Part shown: one piece after another, positions 1-8,099 of the stretch
How the letters are laid out: each line of letters starts with the position of its first letter
How positions within the stretch are numbered: position 1 is the first letter of the stretch
Assembly (NCBI GenBank): GCA_030618495.1
Contig: JAUXDE010000020.1
Coordinates: 1 to 19,233, forward strand
Length of the DNA: 19,233 nucleotides
DNA from: Clostridia bacterium
GTDB taxonomy: Bacteria > UBA6262 > WVXT01 > JAUXBS01
Direction of reading: 5' to 3'
Notes under the pieces: model-generated
What the model saw: the letters and a program-made list of their open reading frames with translations, nothing else
Told to the model about the DNA's origin: nothing
The model's database searches: none
Position numbers and translations under genes: made by a program

Positions 1-94
1 AGTCGAAGATTTCTTCAATCTTACCTGCCGGTTTTATTTCTTCTATCACGGCATTCCTGGATATTATTTTACCAAATAAATTACTATTATACAT
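1..94 (-). CDS. 5' end of next gene, possibly aminodeoxychorismate synthase component I (partial)
   Basis: An open reading frame starts with ATG at 94 and runs off the left edge of the window, giving 31 residues that begin MYNSNLFGKIISRN and end KIEEIFD. The start overlaps the end of the upstream glutamine amidotransferase gene by 8 bases in another frame, which is typical of translational coupling. The visible residues do not resemble the start of TrpD. Because PabA is often followed by its partner PabB, a PabB-like chorismate-binding enzyme is the best guess. No catalytic motif falls inside the window, so the assignment rests on context only. Confidence 0.45.
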   Translation of the reverse strand, partial: MYNSNLFGKIISRNAVIEEIKPAGKIEEIFD

Positions 95-650
95 GATTAA
101 TAAAGTTTCTTATAACGTCCAATCCCCTTTTTGTCATGAATGATTCCGGATGGAACTGTATTCCTTCCACTGCATATGATTTATGCCTTATACCCATTAT
201 AACGTTGTCGTGTGTCCTTGCGGTTACTTCAAGGCATTCAGGAATATTTTCAACAACCAGTGAATGGTATCTCGCCCCGACAAAAGGGTTTTCAATGTTT
301 GTGTATATGGTTTTTGAATCGTGGTAAACGAGCGATGTTTTCCCGTGAACAACTTCATCCGCGCGTCTTACAGTGGCGCCGAAAACCTCGCATATGCACT
401 GGTGTCCGAGACAAACGCCGAAGATGGGTACCTTGCCGGCAAAATGTTTGATAACTTTTTTAGATACCCCGGATTCTGCGGGAGTCCCGGGGCCGGGGGA
501 TATTACGATTTTGTGGGGATTGAGTTTTTTTATACGGTTTATGTCAACCTTATCGTTGCGCGCTATAAAGGTTTCCGCTCCAAGCCGGCCAAATGCCTGG
601 TAAAGGTTGTACGTGAAAGAATCATAATTATCAATCAGGACTATGCGCAT
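87..650 (-). CDS. pabA: Glutamine amidotransferase, PabA/TrpG (aminodeoxychorismate or anthranilate synthase component II)
   Basis: This 187-residue protein is a complete class I glutamine amidotransferase. It hydrolyses glutamine and passes ammonia to a chorismate-binding partner, making either 4-amino-4-deoxychorismate (folate) or anthranilate (tryptophan). Visible motifs are DNYDSFTYN at residues 7-15, SPGPGTP at 51-57 (oxyanion region), GVCLGHQ with catalytic Cys80, and HPES with His167 and Glu169, so the triad is complete. The length is normal for the family. The start at 650 has only a weak GAGGG-type ribosome site. It lies 31 bp behind the beta-helix/OmpA gene and overlaps the next gene by 8 bp. 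PabA and TrpG cannot be told apart reliably here. The pabA symbol is chosen because the next gene does not begin like trpD. Confidence 0.93.
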   Translation of the reverse strand: MRIVLIDNYDSFTYNLYQAFGRLGAETFIARNDKVDINRIKKLNPHKIVISPGPGTPAESGVSKKVIKHFAGKVPIFGVCLGHQCICEVFGATVRRADEVVHGKTSLVYHDSKTIYTNIENPFVGARYHSLVVENIPECLEVTARTHDNVIMGIRHKSYAVEGIQFHPESFMTKRGLDVIRNFINHV

Positions 651-681
651 TGGGAGCAGACCCTCTGGTTATATATGTTGA

Positions 682-3600
682 TTATGCTTGCTTGGTTAGT
701 ATGAATTCCACTCTTCTGTTATTATGCCGGCCTTCCACGGAATCGTTAGTGGCAACGGGTTTCTGTCCGCCAAATCCTTCATGTTTTATTCGTTCAGCCT
801 CAAGTTTTTTAACGTTTACCAGGTATTCTTTTATGCTCTTGCCTATATTCCCGGAAAGTTGCATGTTGTACGTGGGATTCCCCGTGTTGTCCGTATGAAC
901 GTTTATTTCGATGTTATGTTTCTCAAAACTCTTTATTGCTTCTCCGATTCTCTCAAGATTGGGAAGGCTTTCATCGCTGAAGGTTTCTTCAACAAGGTCG
1001 AATTTTATTGCTTCTTCAAGAACGGTAATGACAGTCTTCTTCCCGCCTTCAATCGTTTCCTCGTTCATTGAAACCCCTTCTATGGTTTTTATTTCTTCTA
1101 CGGGGTCTCCACCGGGGGCTGAATCGATTGCGCTTTCAAGAACAACCTGGCCGGGAGTTCCGGGTGATTCTGTTGAAGATGCGGTTAGCGTTGGAGCAGT
1201 GCGCGATACGGGCACGCCTTCTTCTTCAAATGCTTCTTCCCTCTTTTTGTTGTCTTTAAACACATTGCTTCCGTCAATGTTTGCGCCGGTAAGGCTGCCC
1301 ATCATTAATGCTACTTCATTCTTTTCAATGTTATTTAAAGTGATTTCGGGGGTTGAGTGATTAATGAACTTAATCCCTGTATTCTTGCTGTTCTTGATAG
1401 CGTTTTCGTTTATTACGGGGGATGATGATTCAAGGCATACAATTCCATAATAGTTGTCTTCAATTGAATTCTTTTCGAAAGTAGGTTTTGAAGAGTTTTT
1501 GCAGGTTAATCCTGCCTTATTTTCTTTGAATTTGTTGTTTGACAGCAATGAGCTGTTATCATCAAAACAGGTGATGCCGGAATTGTTTTTTTCGAAACTA
1601 TTTTCCTTAATGATATGCTTGATGGAATCCCGGCAGATTATACCTGAATCAATTGAGTTATTTATCTTATTCGATGTTATAGTCAGTTCTGTTGAAGTTT
1701 CTAAATCAATACCGTTGTTATTGCCGGTCAGGGTATTTCCTCTGACGACAGGTTTTGAGGCGTCCTGACAATTGATAGCCAGCTTGCTTCCCCTTATCCT
1801 GTTGTTTTCAACGGATGGCTCGGACGAATTTAAACAGGTAACACCTATTCCGTTGTTTCCTATATTGTTATCTTTTATGCCGGGTTTTGAGTTGTCCCTG
1901 GAAATAATACCGCAGTTCTTACTCTCCTGTATATTATTTTTTGTTATTTTGGGAGTGGATGAGCCCCCGCATTCTATGGCGACAAGATTTCCCTTTGAGA
2001 CGTTATTGCTAATGATTTTGGGGCTGGAGGAATCAATGCAATTAATTCCGACAGCGTTATTGTTGTTTATAGCGTTGGAGGTTATTCTTGCGGAAGAACT
2101 ATTTTCGCACAATATTCCACCGGCGCCGTTGTTCGCAATGCGGTTGCTGTCAATTATGGGCGCGGAATCATCTGATATTTTTATCGCAAACCCGGTATTG
2201 TTTTCAATTATACTGTTCTTGATGCCGGGAGTTGAAGAATCATAGCATTTTATCGCATCAACTGCCCCTGAAACTTCACAGAGGTTAATCACAGAGCCCT
2301 TTGCTTTTCCCATGAATATGATACTTCCCCAACCCTCTTTACCGATTACTACCGGGGCGCCTTCTCTTCCTTCCGCTAAGAGTTTTCCATAAACGATTAT
2401 ATCGCACTTCCCGTTGTTTGATATAAGTTTTCCGTTATGCTCTATTGCCGCATCATTGTCGCATGAATCGGCATTGAATGCAACAGTGGTTCCCGGGCGC
2501 AGGGTTAACGTTTTACCTTTGCTTATGATAACATCCCCAGTTACCGTTACCGCTCCCTTCCACTTCATATCCCTTTTTAATTCACCGGATACCCTCTGTG
2601 TTTTTTCTTTATTCTTCCTGAAGATGCTGAAAATATGAATGAAGTAATCCTTGTCGGGAACAGGGAGCAACGTGCGGACCTTTTTGCGGGTATCCTGCGG
2701 GGCGAGGTTTATTATTCTGCCGATAAATTGCGATATTACCCTTATAGCAATTGCAAGGTTATTAAAGAATGTCTTTATTACAGCCCATACGGCGCTAATT
2801 ATTCCACCAGTGAATTTCATCAGGGGGACGGGCATTTTGTCTTCAACAAATTCGATAATGCCTCCGGAGAGATTTTTGGTTATAGAGACAAACGGTTTTA
2901 GAAGTAAACTTACGACGGGCCGGATTTTTGACCAAATAAAGTAAAGCGCGTCGTCAAGCTTCCTGTAAACGAGTCCCATAACCCGGTAAACCTTGTTTAT
3001 TGTTTCTGAAGCGGAAATCATGATAAACAATAATACTAAAAACAGGAATGCCTTAATTATTCTTATGAACAAAGGATCCGTTTCAGTTTTTGATTTTTCT
3101 CTTGCAGCCGCGAGCTGTTTTTTTACGTACTTATCCTTCATTGCCTGTTTAAAGGATTTTGATTTGTTGATATTTTCATATACCTTTACAGCACTGCGAA
3201 ACTTGTTCTCTTTTTTATAGCTGTCGGCAATTCTTAGCATTGCTCCGAATTCATATTTGTTGAGTCCGGCATGCTTATTGCAGAGCTTCAATATCCGCTT
3301 GTTTGATTTCCTGTAGAGTTTGTTGTCAATTTTGCCCAGCGCCTTCCCATGCACCATTTTAACGAATTTCTTCACTACCCATTCAGTATCTTTCTTGTCC
3401 TCAGAGTATTTGCTTATTGAACTGTATGTATTTATCGCCTCTTTGTATGACTTGTTGTCAGCATAACTGCCTGCAAGCTTGCATAGGAGTTGGGGTATTT
3501 TTTCCTTTTTGATGGTCTTTTTGTGAAGTTTAAATATGAGTTGATATGAAAGCAGCGCGAGTTCATTGTTTTCAAGGTATTTACTGCTGTCTTTTGCGAT

Positions 3601-4626
3601 TTCCTCAAGCTCTTCAACCGTAGCCTGAATTTTCTTTTCCTTTACGTTGTTGAGGAATTCCCGGTACATCCCGCTGAGTTGTTTCTTGTTTCCGGAAAAC
3701 TTGTAAATATATTTCCTGTAATTAAAAAACTTTACCAGGTCGTTTTCGGCAGGATGTTTGTTGATGAGCCGGTTGAATAAATCAGCTGTGATTTCCTTTG
3801 CTTTCTCGTTTTTTCGCAGAAGAGCATAAGTCCCCTTCGTATCTTCTGATAGGAAACACCGGTCAATGCAGTCCTTCCCCTCACTGAGTTTTTCTTCTAT
3901 TGCGCCCGGGTTTGCCGCGCCTTCCAGTAACTGTTTTGAACCGTCTACCCAGTCTCTTATTTCGTAATGCCATATGATTCTTATGTCCTGGTTGGGATTG
4001 GTGTTGGTTATCATCCACTTAACGTTATTAGCGCCTATTTCATAGCCTTTCGGCATAACAGAGCATATAAAATCAGTATCAACATCCTTGATGTTTATTG
4101 ACAGTTTATTTACCTTGCCCTTCCACAACTTGGCCGGTTTCAGGATATAAGTAAGAGTACTGAGGCCTGAAGAGTCTTTTTTCATATTTATGGTATAAGT
4201 ATGTCTTATGTATCTTTTGCTCCCTGAGTTAAGCTTAATCCACGATGTGTAAACCTTGCCATAACTCATTCCCTTGATTTTTGAATTGGCCCTTGCCCTT
4301 TTAAGCGATTTCTTTCTTATTTTTTTTGACACGTAGGTTTTGAATTCCCTGATTTTAATGCCGTTTTTTGTGGATGCGGGTCTTGGAAATCCGAATTGAA
4401 AGGTCTTGGTCTTTCCCGTGTTTTGGTATAGAGCCTTGCAGTCAACGTCCCATTCACCGTCATTGGCTTCAATTTCGATGTTTGCGTGCAGGAGCCTTAC
4501 CGATGAGTTCCACGCGGGGTAGACTATGTTCTTCCCGACAAAGTAACCGTCAACGGCAAAAACAGACGAGGAAATGCAGGTCAATAATATTGTTATGATA
4601 ATCCTGATAAAAACCATTTTTTTCAT
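682..4626 (-). CDS. Large exported protein: N-terminal domain, helical repeats, membrane segment, right-handed beta-helix and OmpA-like C-terminal domain
   Basis: This 1314-residue protein starts with a signal peptide (about residues 1-24, ending SSSVFA). An N-terminal beta-rich domain (about 25-230) faintly resembles the DUF4424 type. Helical, TPR-like repeats with many Lys and Asn residues cover about 240-510. A hydrophobic segment lies at about 519-542, followed by amphipathic helices to about 660. A right-handed parallel beta-helix starts near 690 with a pGT-type cap. It has about 14 rungs of 22-24 residues, each marked by a (D/N)SSxP-like turn, between about 790 and 1130. An OmpA-like domain (about 1200-1314) shows HTDNTG, GFGGQKP and GRHNNRRVEF. 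OmpA domains bind peptidoglycan, but the usual DAP-contacting Arg is Ile1261 here. The start ATG overlaps the TGA of the TadZ-TadA gene, so the two are coupled. The exact function is unknown; a wall-anchored component or accessory of the pilus is an inference. Confidence 0.85.
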   Translation of the reverse strand: MKKMVFIRIIITILLTCISSSVFAVDGYFVGKNIVYPAWNSSVRLLHANIEIEANDGEWDVDCKALYQNTGKTKTFQFGFPRPASTKNGIKIREFKTYVSKKIRKKSLKRARANSKIKGMSYGKVYTSWIKLNSGSKRYIRHTYTINMKKDSSGLSTLTYILKPAKLWKGKVNKLSINIKDVDTDFICSVMPKGYEIGANNVKWMITNTNPNQDIRIIWHYEIRDWVDGSKQLLEGAANPGAIEEKLSEGKDCIDRCFLSEDTKGTYALLRKNEKAKEITADLFNRLINKHPAENDLVKFFNYRKYIYKFSGNKKQLSGMYREFLNNVKEKKIQATVEELEEIAKDSSKYLENNELALLSYQLIFKLHKKTIKKEKIPQLLCKLAGSYADNKSYKEAINTYSSISKYSEDKKDTEWVVKKFVKMVHGKALGKIDNKLYRKSNKRILKLCNKHAGLNKYEFGAMLRIADSYKKENKFRSAVKVYENINKSKSFKQAMKDKYVKKQLAAAREKSKTETDPLFIRIIKAFLFLVLLFIMISASETINKVYRVMGLVYRKLDDALYFIWSKIRPVVSLLLKPFVSITKNLSGGIIEFVEDKMPVPLMKFTGGIISAVWAVIKTFFNNLAIAIRVISQFIGRIINLAPQDTRKKVRTLLPVPDKDYFIHIFSIFRKNKEKTQRVSGELKRDMKWKGAVTVTGDVIISKGKTLTLRPGTTVAFNADSCDNDAAIEHNGKLISNNGKCDIIVYGKLLAEGREGAPVVIGKEGWGSIIFMGKAKGSVINLCEVSGAVDAIKCYDSSTPGIKNSIIENNTGFAIKISDDSAPIIDSNRIANNGAGGILCENSSSARITSNAINNNNAVGINCIDSSSPKIISNNVSKGNLVAIECGGSSTPKITKNNIQESKNCGIISRDNSKPGIKDNNIGNNGIGVTCLNSSEPSVENNRIRGSKLAINCQDASKPVVRGNTLTGNNNGIDLETSTELTITSNKINNSIDSGIICRDSIKHIIKENSFEKNNSGITCFDDNSSLLSNNKFKENKAGLTCKNSSKPTFEKNSIEDNYYGIVCLESSSPVINENAIKNSKNTGIKFINHSTPEITLNNIEKNEVALMMGSLTGANIDGSNVFKDNKKREEAFEEEGVPVSRTAPTLTASSTESPGTPGQVVLESAIDSAPGGDPVEEIKTIEGVSMNEETIEGGKKTVITVLEEAIKFDLVEETFSDESLPNLERIGEAIKSFEKHNIEINVHTDNTGNPTYNMQLSGNIGKSIKEYLVNVKKLEAERIKHEGFGGQKPVATNDSVEGRHNNRRVEFILTKQA

Positions 4627-6710
4627 TGAAACATCCCCATGTCAACATCATATCCCATTGACTTAAGTTCCCCGAGAAACCCGGGGACGAAACCCGTGTT
4701 CTTGAAATCACCCTTAATCCTGCCGTTTCTATCTATGCCTTCCTGGCAGAAAGTGAATATGTCCTGCAGGGTGATTACGTCCTGCTCTATTCCGGTAACT
4801 TCGCTTATCTGCGTTATTTTTCTTGAACCATCGCCCAGGAACCTTGTGACCTGTACGATTAGCTGTATTGCAGAAGCAATTTGTTCCCTGATTGCCTTGA
4901 CGGGCAGTTCCATGCCTGCCATAAGAACCATCGTTTCAATTCTTGAGAGCGCATCACGCGAGGAATTTGAGTGAACGGTGGTTATTGAGCCGTCGTGCCC
5001 GGTGTTCATTGCCTGGAGCATGTCAAGAGCTTCGCCGCCGCGGCATTCGCCGATAACTATCCTGTCAGGTCTCATTCTGAGGGCATTTCTTACAAGGTCA
5101 CGTATAGTAATGGCTCCCTTACCCTCAATGTTAGGAGGTCTTGCTTCAAGTCTTATTACGTGTTCCTGGGGCAGTCTCAATTCCGCGGAATCCTCTATCG
5201 TTATTATTCGCTCGGTTGGCGGGATGAAGCCTGAAATGATGTTCAGGAGAGTTGTTTTCCCTGTTCCTGTGCCTCCGGATATTATGACGTTCTTCCTGCA
5301 CTTCACGCATAGTTTGAGGAAAGCTGCCATTTTCTCATCAATCGTTCCGAGATTTATCAGGTTATCGATGCTAAGTACTTCCTTTGCGAACTTCCTTATG
5401 GTCAGGGTAGGCCCTTCAAGGGACAACGGGCTTATTATTGCATTTACCCTGGAGCCGTCAGGAAGCCTTGCATCAACGTACGGGGAACTCTCGTCTATCC
5501 TTTTCCCCAGCGGGGTAACAATGCGCTCTATAACCCTTAAAATATGATGATTATCAATAAATGCTTTGCCTGACTTTTTTATGCATCCGTTTATTTCAAT
5601 GTATATTCTGTCGGGAGCATTGACCATGATTTCGGTTATTTTTTCATCAGCCAGAAGTCCTTCAAGCGGTCCGAGTCCCAACACTTCGTCCATTATTTCT
5701 TTTACGAGTGATATTCTTTTCAATCGCGTGGAAGTCTTGATTTTTTCCCTGTCCAGGATTTCCCCGATTTTCTTTTCAACATCTCTATGCAGGGCTTCGG
5801 ATACATCGTTGTCTTTAAGGTCCATCTCCTTTACGAGCTGCCTGTGGACACGTATTATTATTTCATCCCTGCCGTCTTTCTTGTCGGATGAGGTAATTTG
5901 CCTTGAAGGAATACCGCTTTCTTTTACGGCTTGAATACTCCTGTCGTCAGAATCCTCCGTAAAAAGCAATTCCCCCTTTCTGTCCCTCCCTGAATGTATC
6001 TGGCCTGCCATTTTTTCTATGGCTGTTGACAGCGGAGTTTTTTTCCTGTTCACCGCGAACGGGATTTCCTTATTAATTGATTCAAGGACGGTTTCCTGTT
6101 CTTCGGGAACATTGATGAAAATGTCCCTCTTCAGGTATTTTTCTATATCAGACTGGCTGATTCCTGATTTTCCGTTTGTACGGTTAAGCACTATCCTTGT
6201 TTTAAAGGCCGGGAAGTGAAGCTCGGTTAGTTTGTCAAGGATGAACCCGCAGTGATTTACAGATAAGGTATCGGGAGTGGCGACAACCAGCGCCAGGCTG
6301 GTGTTGTCAAGGGTGGACAGCAGTTCCCCTGAAAAACCCTGCCCCATGTCGATAATTATATAATCAAATTCATTTTTTAACTGCCTGAGTAGTACGGTTA
6401 AAGAAGGTTTCCCGGTTTCTTTTTCATGAATGCCCGATATAACCCTGACTCCATGGATGGGTTTTATTTTTTCCTTAAGAGAATTATCTCCGGACCGGGT
6501 ATCAGTATTGATATTAAGGTCTTTAATTGTAGTGATTTTATGAATGTTGAAAATAGTTGCAGAATCCCTGCCAAACAGGAAATTGAAGTCAAGCAGGGCC
6601 GTTTCGTTATTTTTTTCCTTTGCAAGGTTAACAGCAAGGTTTGAAGCCAGCACTGTTTTGCCTACCCCACCCTTACTTGAAAGAAATGTAATGACTTTAC
6701 CCTTTTTCAT
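4623..6710 (-). CDS. tadA: TadZ-TadA fusion: ParA/MinD-like localisation ATPase joined to the pilus assembly ATPase
   Basis: This 695-residue protein fuses two Tad components. Residues 1 to about 240 are a ParA/MinD-type ATPase with deviant Walker A SSKGGVGKT (signature Lys13) and an IIDMG Walker-B-like strand, as in TadZ/CpaE but without a receiver domain. A charged linker leads to a CpaF/TadA secretion ATPase (about 290-690). This part contains LGPLEGLLADEKITEIMVN, Walker A GGTGTGKTT (about 478-486), an Asp-box-like ITIEDSAELRL, Walker B DRIVIGE (about 548-554) and a His-box region TTVHSNS. The hexameric ATPase powers Flp pilus assembly at the cytoplasmic face, and TadZ positions the machine. 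A -10 box lies only 10 bp before the ATG and there is no Shine-Dalgarno sequence. The gene begins the second Tad transcription unit, behind a terminator, and overlaps the next gene by 4 bp. Confidence 0.95.
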   Translation of the reverse strand: MKKGKVITFLSSKGGVGKTVLASNLAVNLAKEKNNETALLDFNFLFGRDSATIFNIHKITTIKDLNINTDTRSGDNSLKEKIKPIHGVRVISGIHEKETGKPSLTVLLRQLKNEFDYIIIDMGQGFSGELLSTLDNTSLALVVATPDTLSVNHCGFILDKLTELHFPAFKTRIVLNRTNGKSGISQSDIEKYLKRDIFINVPEEQETVLESINKEIPFAVNRKKTPLSTAIEKMAGQIHSGRDRKGELLFTEDSDDRSIQAVKESGIPSRQITSSDKKDGRDEIIIRVHRQLVKEMDLKDNDVSEALHRDVEKKIGEILDREKIKTSTRLKRISLVKEIMDEVLGLGPLEGLLADEKITEIMVNAPDRIYIEINGCIKKSGKAFIDNHHILRVIERIVTPLGKRIDESSPYVDARLPDGSRVNAIISPLSLEGPTLTIRKFAKEVLSIDNLINLGTIDEKMAAFLKLCVKCRKNVIISGGTGTGKTTLLNIISGFIPPTERIITIEDSAELRLPQEHVIRLEARPPNIEGKGAITIRDLVRNALRMRPDRIVIGECRGGEALDMLQAMNTGHDGSITTVHSNSSRDALSRIETMVLMAGMELPVKAIREQIASAIQLIVQVTRFLGDGSRKITQISEVTGIEQDVITLQDIFTFCQEGIDRNGRIKGDFKNTGFVPGFLGELKSMGYDVDMGMFQ

Positions 6711-6720
6711 ATAGAAAGCA

Positions 6721-6726
6721 ATTATA
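6721..6726 (-). promoter_or_regulatory. -10 box for tadZ-tadA
   Basis: A perfect TATAAT on the minus strand ends 10 bp before the ATG at 6710. With 17-bp spacing the -35 would be TTGTTT, a weak match. The predicted transcript would start about 4 nt before the start codon, so the mRNA is probably leaderless or nearly so. Confidence 0.5.
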
Positions 6727-6745
6727 TAAAAAAAATGCCTTCAAA

Positions 6746-6777
6746 ACAACAAAAAACCGCAGAAATAATTTCTGCGG
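6746..6777 (-). terminator. Rho-independent terminator after the 59-residue protein gene
   Basis: CCGCAGAAA-TAA-TTTCTGCGG (6757-6777) is a perfect 9-bp stem with a 3-nt loop. On the minus strand it is followed at once by TTTTTTGTTGTTTT. It separates the upstream Tad operon and small gene from the tadZ-tadA unit. Confidence 0.88.
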
Positions 6778-6826
6778 TCATGGTTTTGTTATTTAAATCA
6801 TACAGAAGAAGAAGAGTTTTCTGTGA

Positions 6827-7006
6827 TTAATTAGTCAACAGGCTCCTTTTGACGCAGGATACATTCTTTTTATTGTTTTTTCTTTTGGAGGGAAGAGGCT
6901 TCTTTGACAGCTTTTCCTGTCCATTGTCAATTACCACGGGAAAGAATATTACCCTTTTTTCTCCGTTTCCCATCGTTACTTGCATTTTTAGTATTCTCTT
7001 AACCAT
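6827..7006 (-). CDS. Small basic protein of unknown function (59 residues)
   Basis: The reading frame encodes 59 residues beginning MVKRILKMQVTMGNGEKRVI and ending in a Lys/Arg/Asn-rich tail. An upstream in-frame ATG at 7048 exists. The start at 7006 is preferred because a strong AAAGGAG sits 8 nt before it, and because a TATAAT at 7054-7059 would place the transcript start at the upstream ATG. The first half could form two or three beta strands and the second half is basic and probably flexible. There is no signal peptide and no recognised domain. It is followed by a clear rho-independent terminator and is a separate small unit between the two Tad transcription units. Good ribosome site, promoter and terminator argue that it is a real gene, but its role is unknown. 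Confidence 0.65.
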   Translation of the reverse strand: MVKRILKMQVTMGNGEKRVIFFPVVIDNGQEKLSKKPLPSKRKNNKKNVSCVKRSLLTN

Positions 7007-7053
7007 TTTAATGACTCCTTTCGAGAACCAGTGTTCATTCGCCTTCATTAATA

Positions 7054-7059
7054 ATTATA
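7054..7059 (-). promoter_or_regulatory. -10 box for the 59-residue protein gene
   Basis: TATAAT on the minus strand lies 48 bp before the preferred start codon at 7006. No convincing -35 hexamer is seen at 16-18 bp spacing, so this is a partial promoter call. Confidence 0.4.
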
Positions 7060-7270
7060 ACACAAGATTGTATAGTTTTTGTAATAAGTGCGTAAAATCA
7101 CATAATTGTTATTGTCGATAAGAGTACAGAATTACTCAAATTATATAACAATATACTTTAAGTGTTAAACATCACGTTTGTATGCTGGTTTTAATTTCAG
7201 GAAGTACTTCAAACGGTTTGTGGTAAGATTGCCAGGTTATATTTTTAAAAGAATTTTCTCAAAGAAAACC

Positions 7271-7283
7271 TAATACTACACTA
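7271..7283. repeat. Left copy of a 13-bp inverted repeat flanking the 7285-8031 gene
   Basis: TAATACTACACTA here is the reverse complement, with one mismatch, of TAGTGTAGTGTTA at 8060-8072. The two copies sit just outside the stop codon and in the 5' leader of the gene between them. They could be protein-binding sites, traces of an inserted cassette, or chance in AT-rich DNA. Confidence 0.4.
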
Positions 7284-7284
7284 G

Positions 7285-8031
7285 TTAAAAACCAATGCCT
7301 GCCTTTATGAATAGAACCAACTGGTCAATGCTTATTTCTGCAACGTCTAACATGGTGCTCAATTTCAATTGGAAGCCTTTTTCTGATGAACCGAATTTTA
7401 TTCCAGGGAAAAAGATAAGTGAACCTGAGCCAGGCAGATAAACTGTTTCAACCATTAAACTCGTTGATTCACGCGGGGACGTATATATAGCAAACCTGAA
7501 ATCATTACGTATAAGCCCCATCTGCAGAGATAATCCAACAGCTTCCTTGATTACAGTAGTACCCATAATATAAAGGTCAGTAGCAGTAGTTAATGTGTTT
7601 CCGGAGAAATTCAATAACTGTATAACGAACCCCAGGCCTGTTGATTCGTACGCCGGCAAGAGATTCACTTTACAGTTAAGGTGAATCTCAGGGAGGTTTA
7701 TACTGCCATCGCTTATAATATTATCAAAAGACTGGATATTTAAGCCCATTTCCGTGTTCCTGGACAAACCGTACAGCAGGGATGCCCCCATGCTGGAGAT
7801 GAAACTATTTATAACGTTCCCAATGTCGGTACTCAGCATTTGACCTATATAGAAACCCGAATAACCCTCAAACCTAAAGCTCTGTTCATTGACGGTTCCA
7901 GCCAATGTTGTTGTCATCAATCCCGACGTTTCACATAAGTAAGTAGACTGGGCAAACATCGCTTTAGGCACAAACCCCGCAATTAGCAACGCAAGCAAAA
8001 TCCTGACAACTGATCTTTTTCTTTGATTCAT
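7285..8031 (-). CDS. Exported beta-barrel-like protein of unknown function
   Basis: This 248-residue protein has a clear signal peptide (MNQRKRSVVRILLALLIAGF, with cleavage likely after AMFA near residue 27). The mature part is rich in alternating polar and hydrophobic strands and Gly/Ser turns, without long hydrophobic helices. It ends in GIGF, and a terminal aromatic residue is the usual recognition signal for beta-barrel insertion by BAM. An outer-membrane barrel is therefore the best structural guess; no family is recognised. The start at 8031 has a strong AAAGGAG 7 nt upstream. A consensus sigma-70 promoter lies about 70 bp before it, so it can be expressed independently of the Tad operon whose last gene, the secretin, ends 167 bp upstream. 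A link to the pilus is only contextual. Confidence 0.8.
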   Translation of the reverse strand: MNQRKRSVVRILLALLIAGFVPKAMFAQSTYLCETSGLMTTTLAGTVNEQSFRFEGYSGFYIGQMLSTDIGNVINSFISSMGASLLYGLSRNTEMGLNIQSFDNIISDGSINLPEIHLNCKVNLLPAYESTGLGFVIQLLNFSGNTLTTATDLYIMGTTVIKEAVGLSLQMGLIRNDFRFAIYTSPRESTSLMVETVYLPGSGSLIFFPGIKFGSSEKGFQLKLSTMLDVAEISIDQLVLFIKAGIGF

Positions 8032-8059
8032 AATTTTCTCCTTTTCATTTTTTATTATA

Positions 8060-8072
8060 TAGTGTAGTGTTA
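8060..8072. repeat. Right copy of the 13-bp inverted repeat flanking the 7285-8031 gene
   Basis: TAGTGTAGTGTTA lies in the 5' leader of the 7285-8031 gene, between its promoter and ribosome site. It pairs with 7271-7283 with 12 of 13 matches. Confidence 0.4.
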
Positions 8073-8099
8073 CTATACCATAATTATAACATCATTGTC

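Noticed and set aside
1430-2260. CRISPR-like or satellite DNA repeats
   Set aside because: The periodicity of about 66-72 bp is only at protein level: it encodes the rungs of a right-handed beta-helix, and the DNA units are too diverged to be a CRISPR array.
3432-3617. 61-codon minus-strand reading frame
   Set aside because: It is an alternative frame inside the helical-repeat region of the 1314-residue protein, with no independent support.
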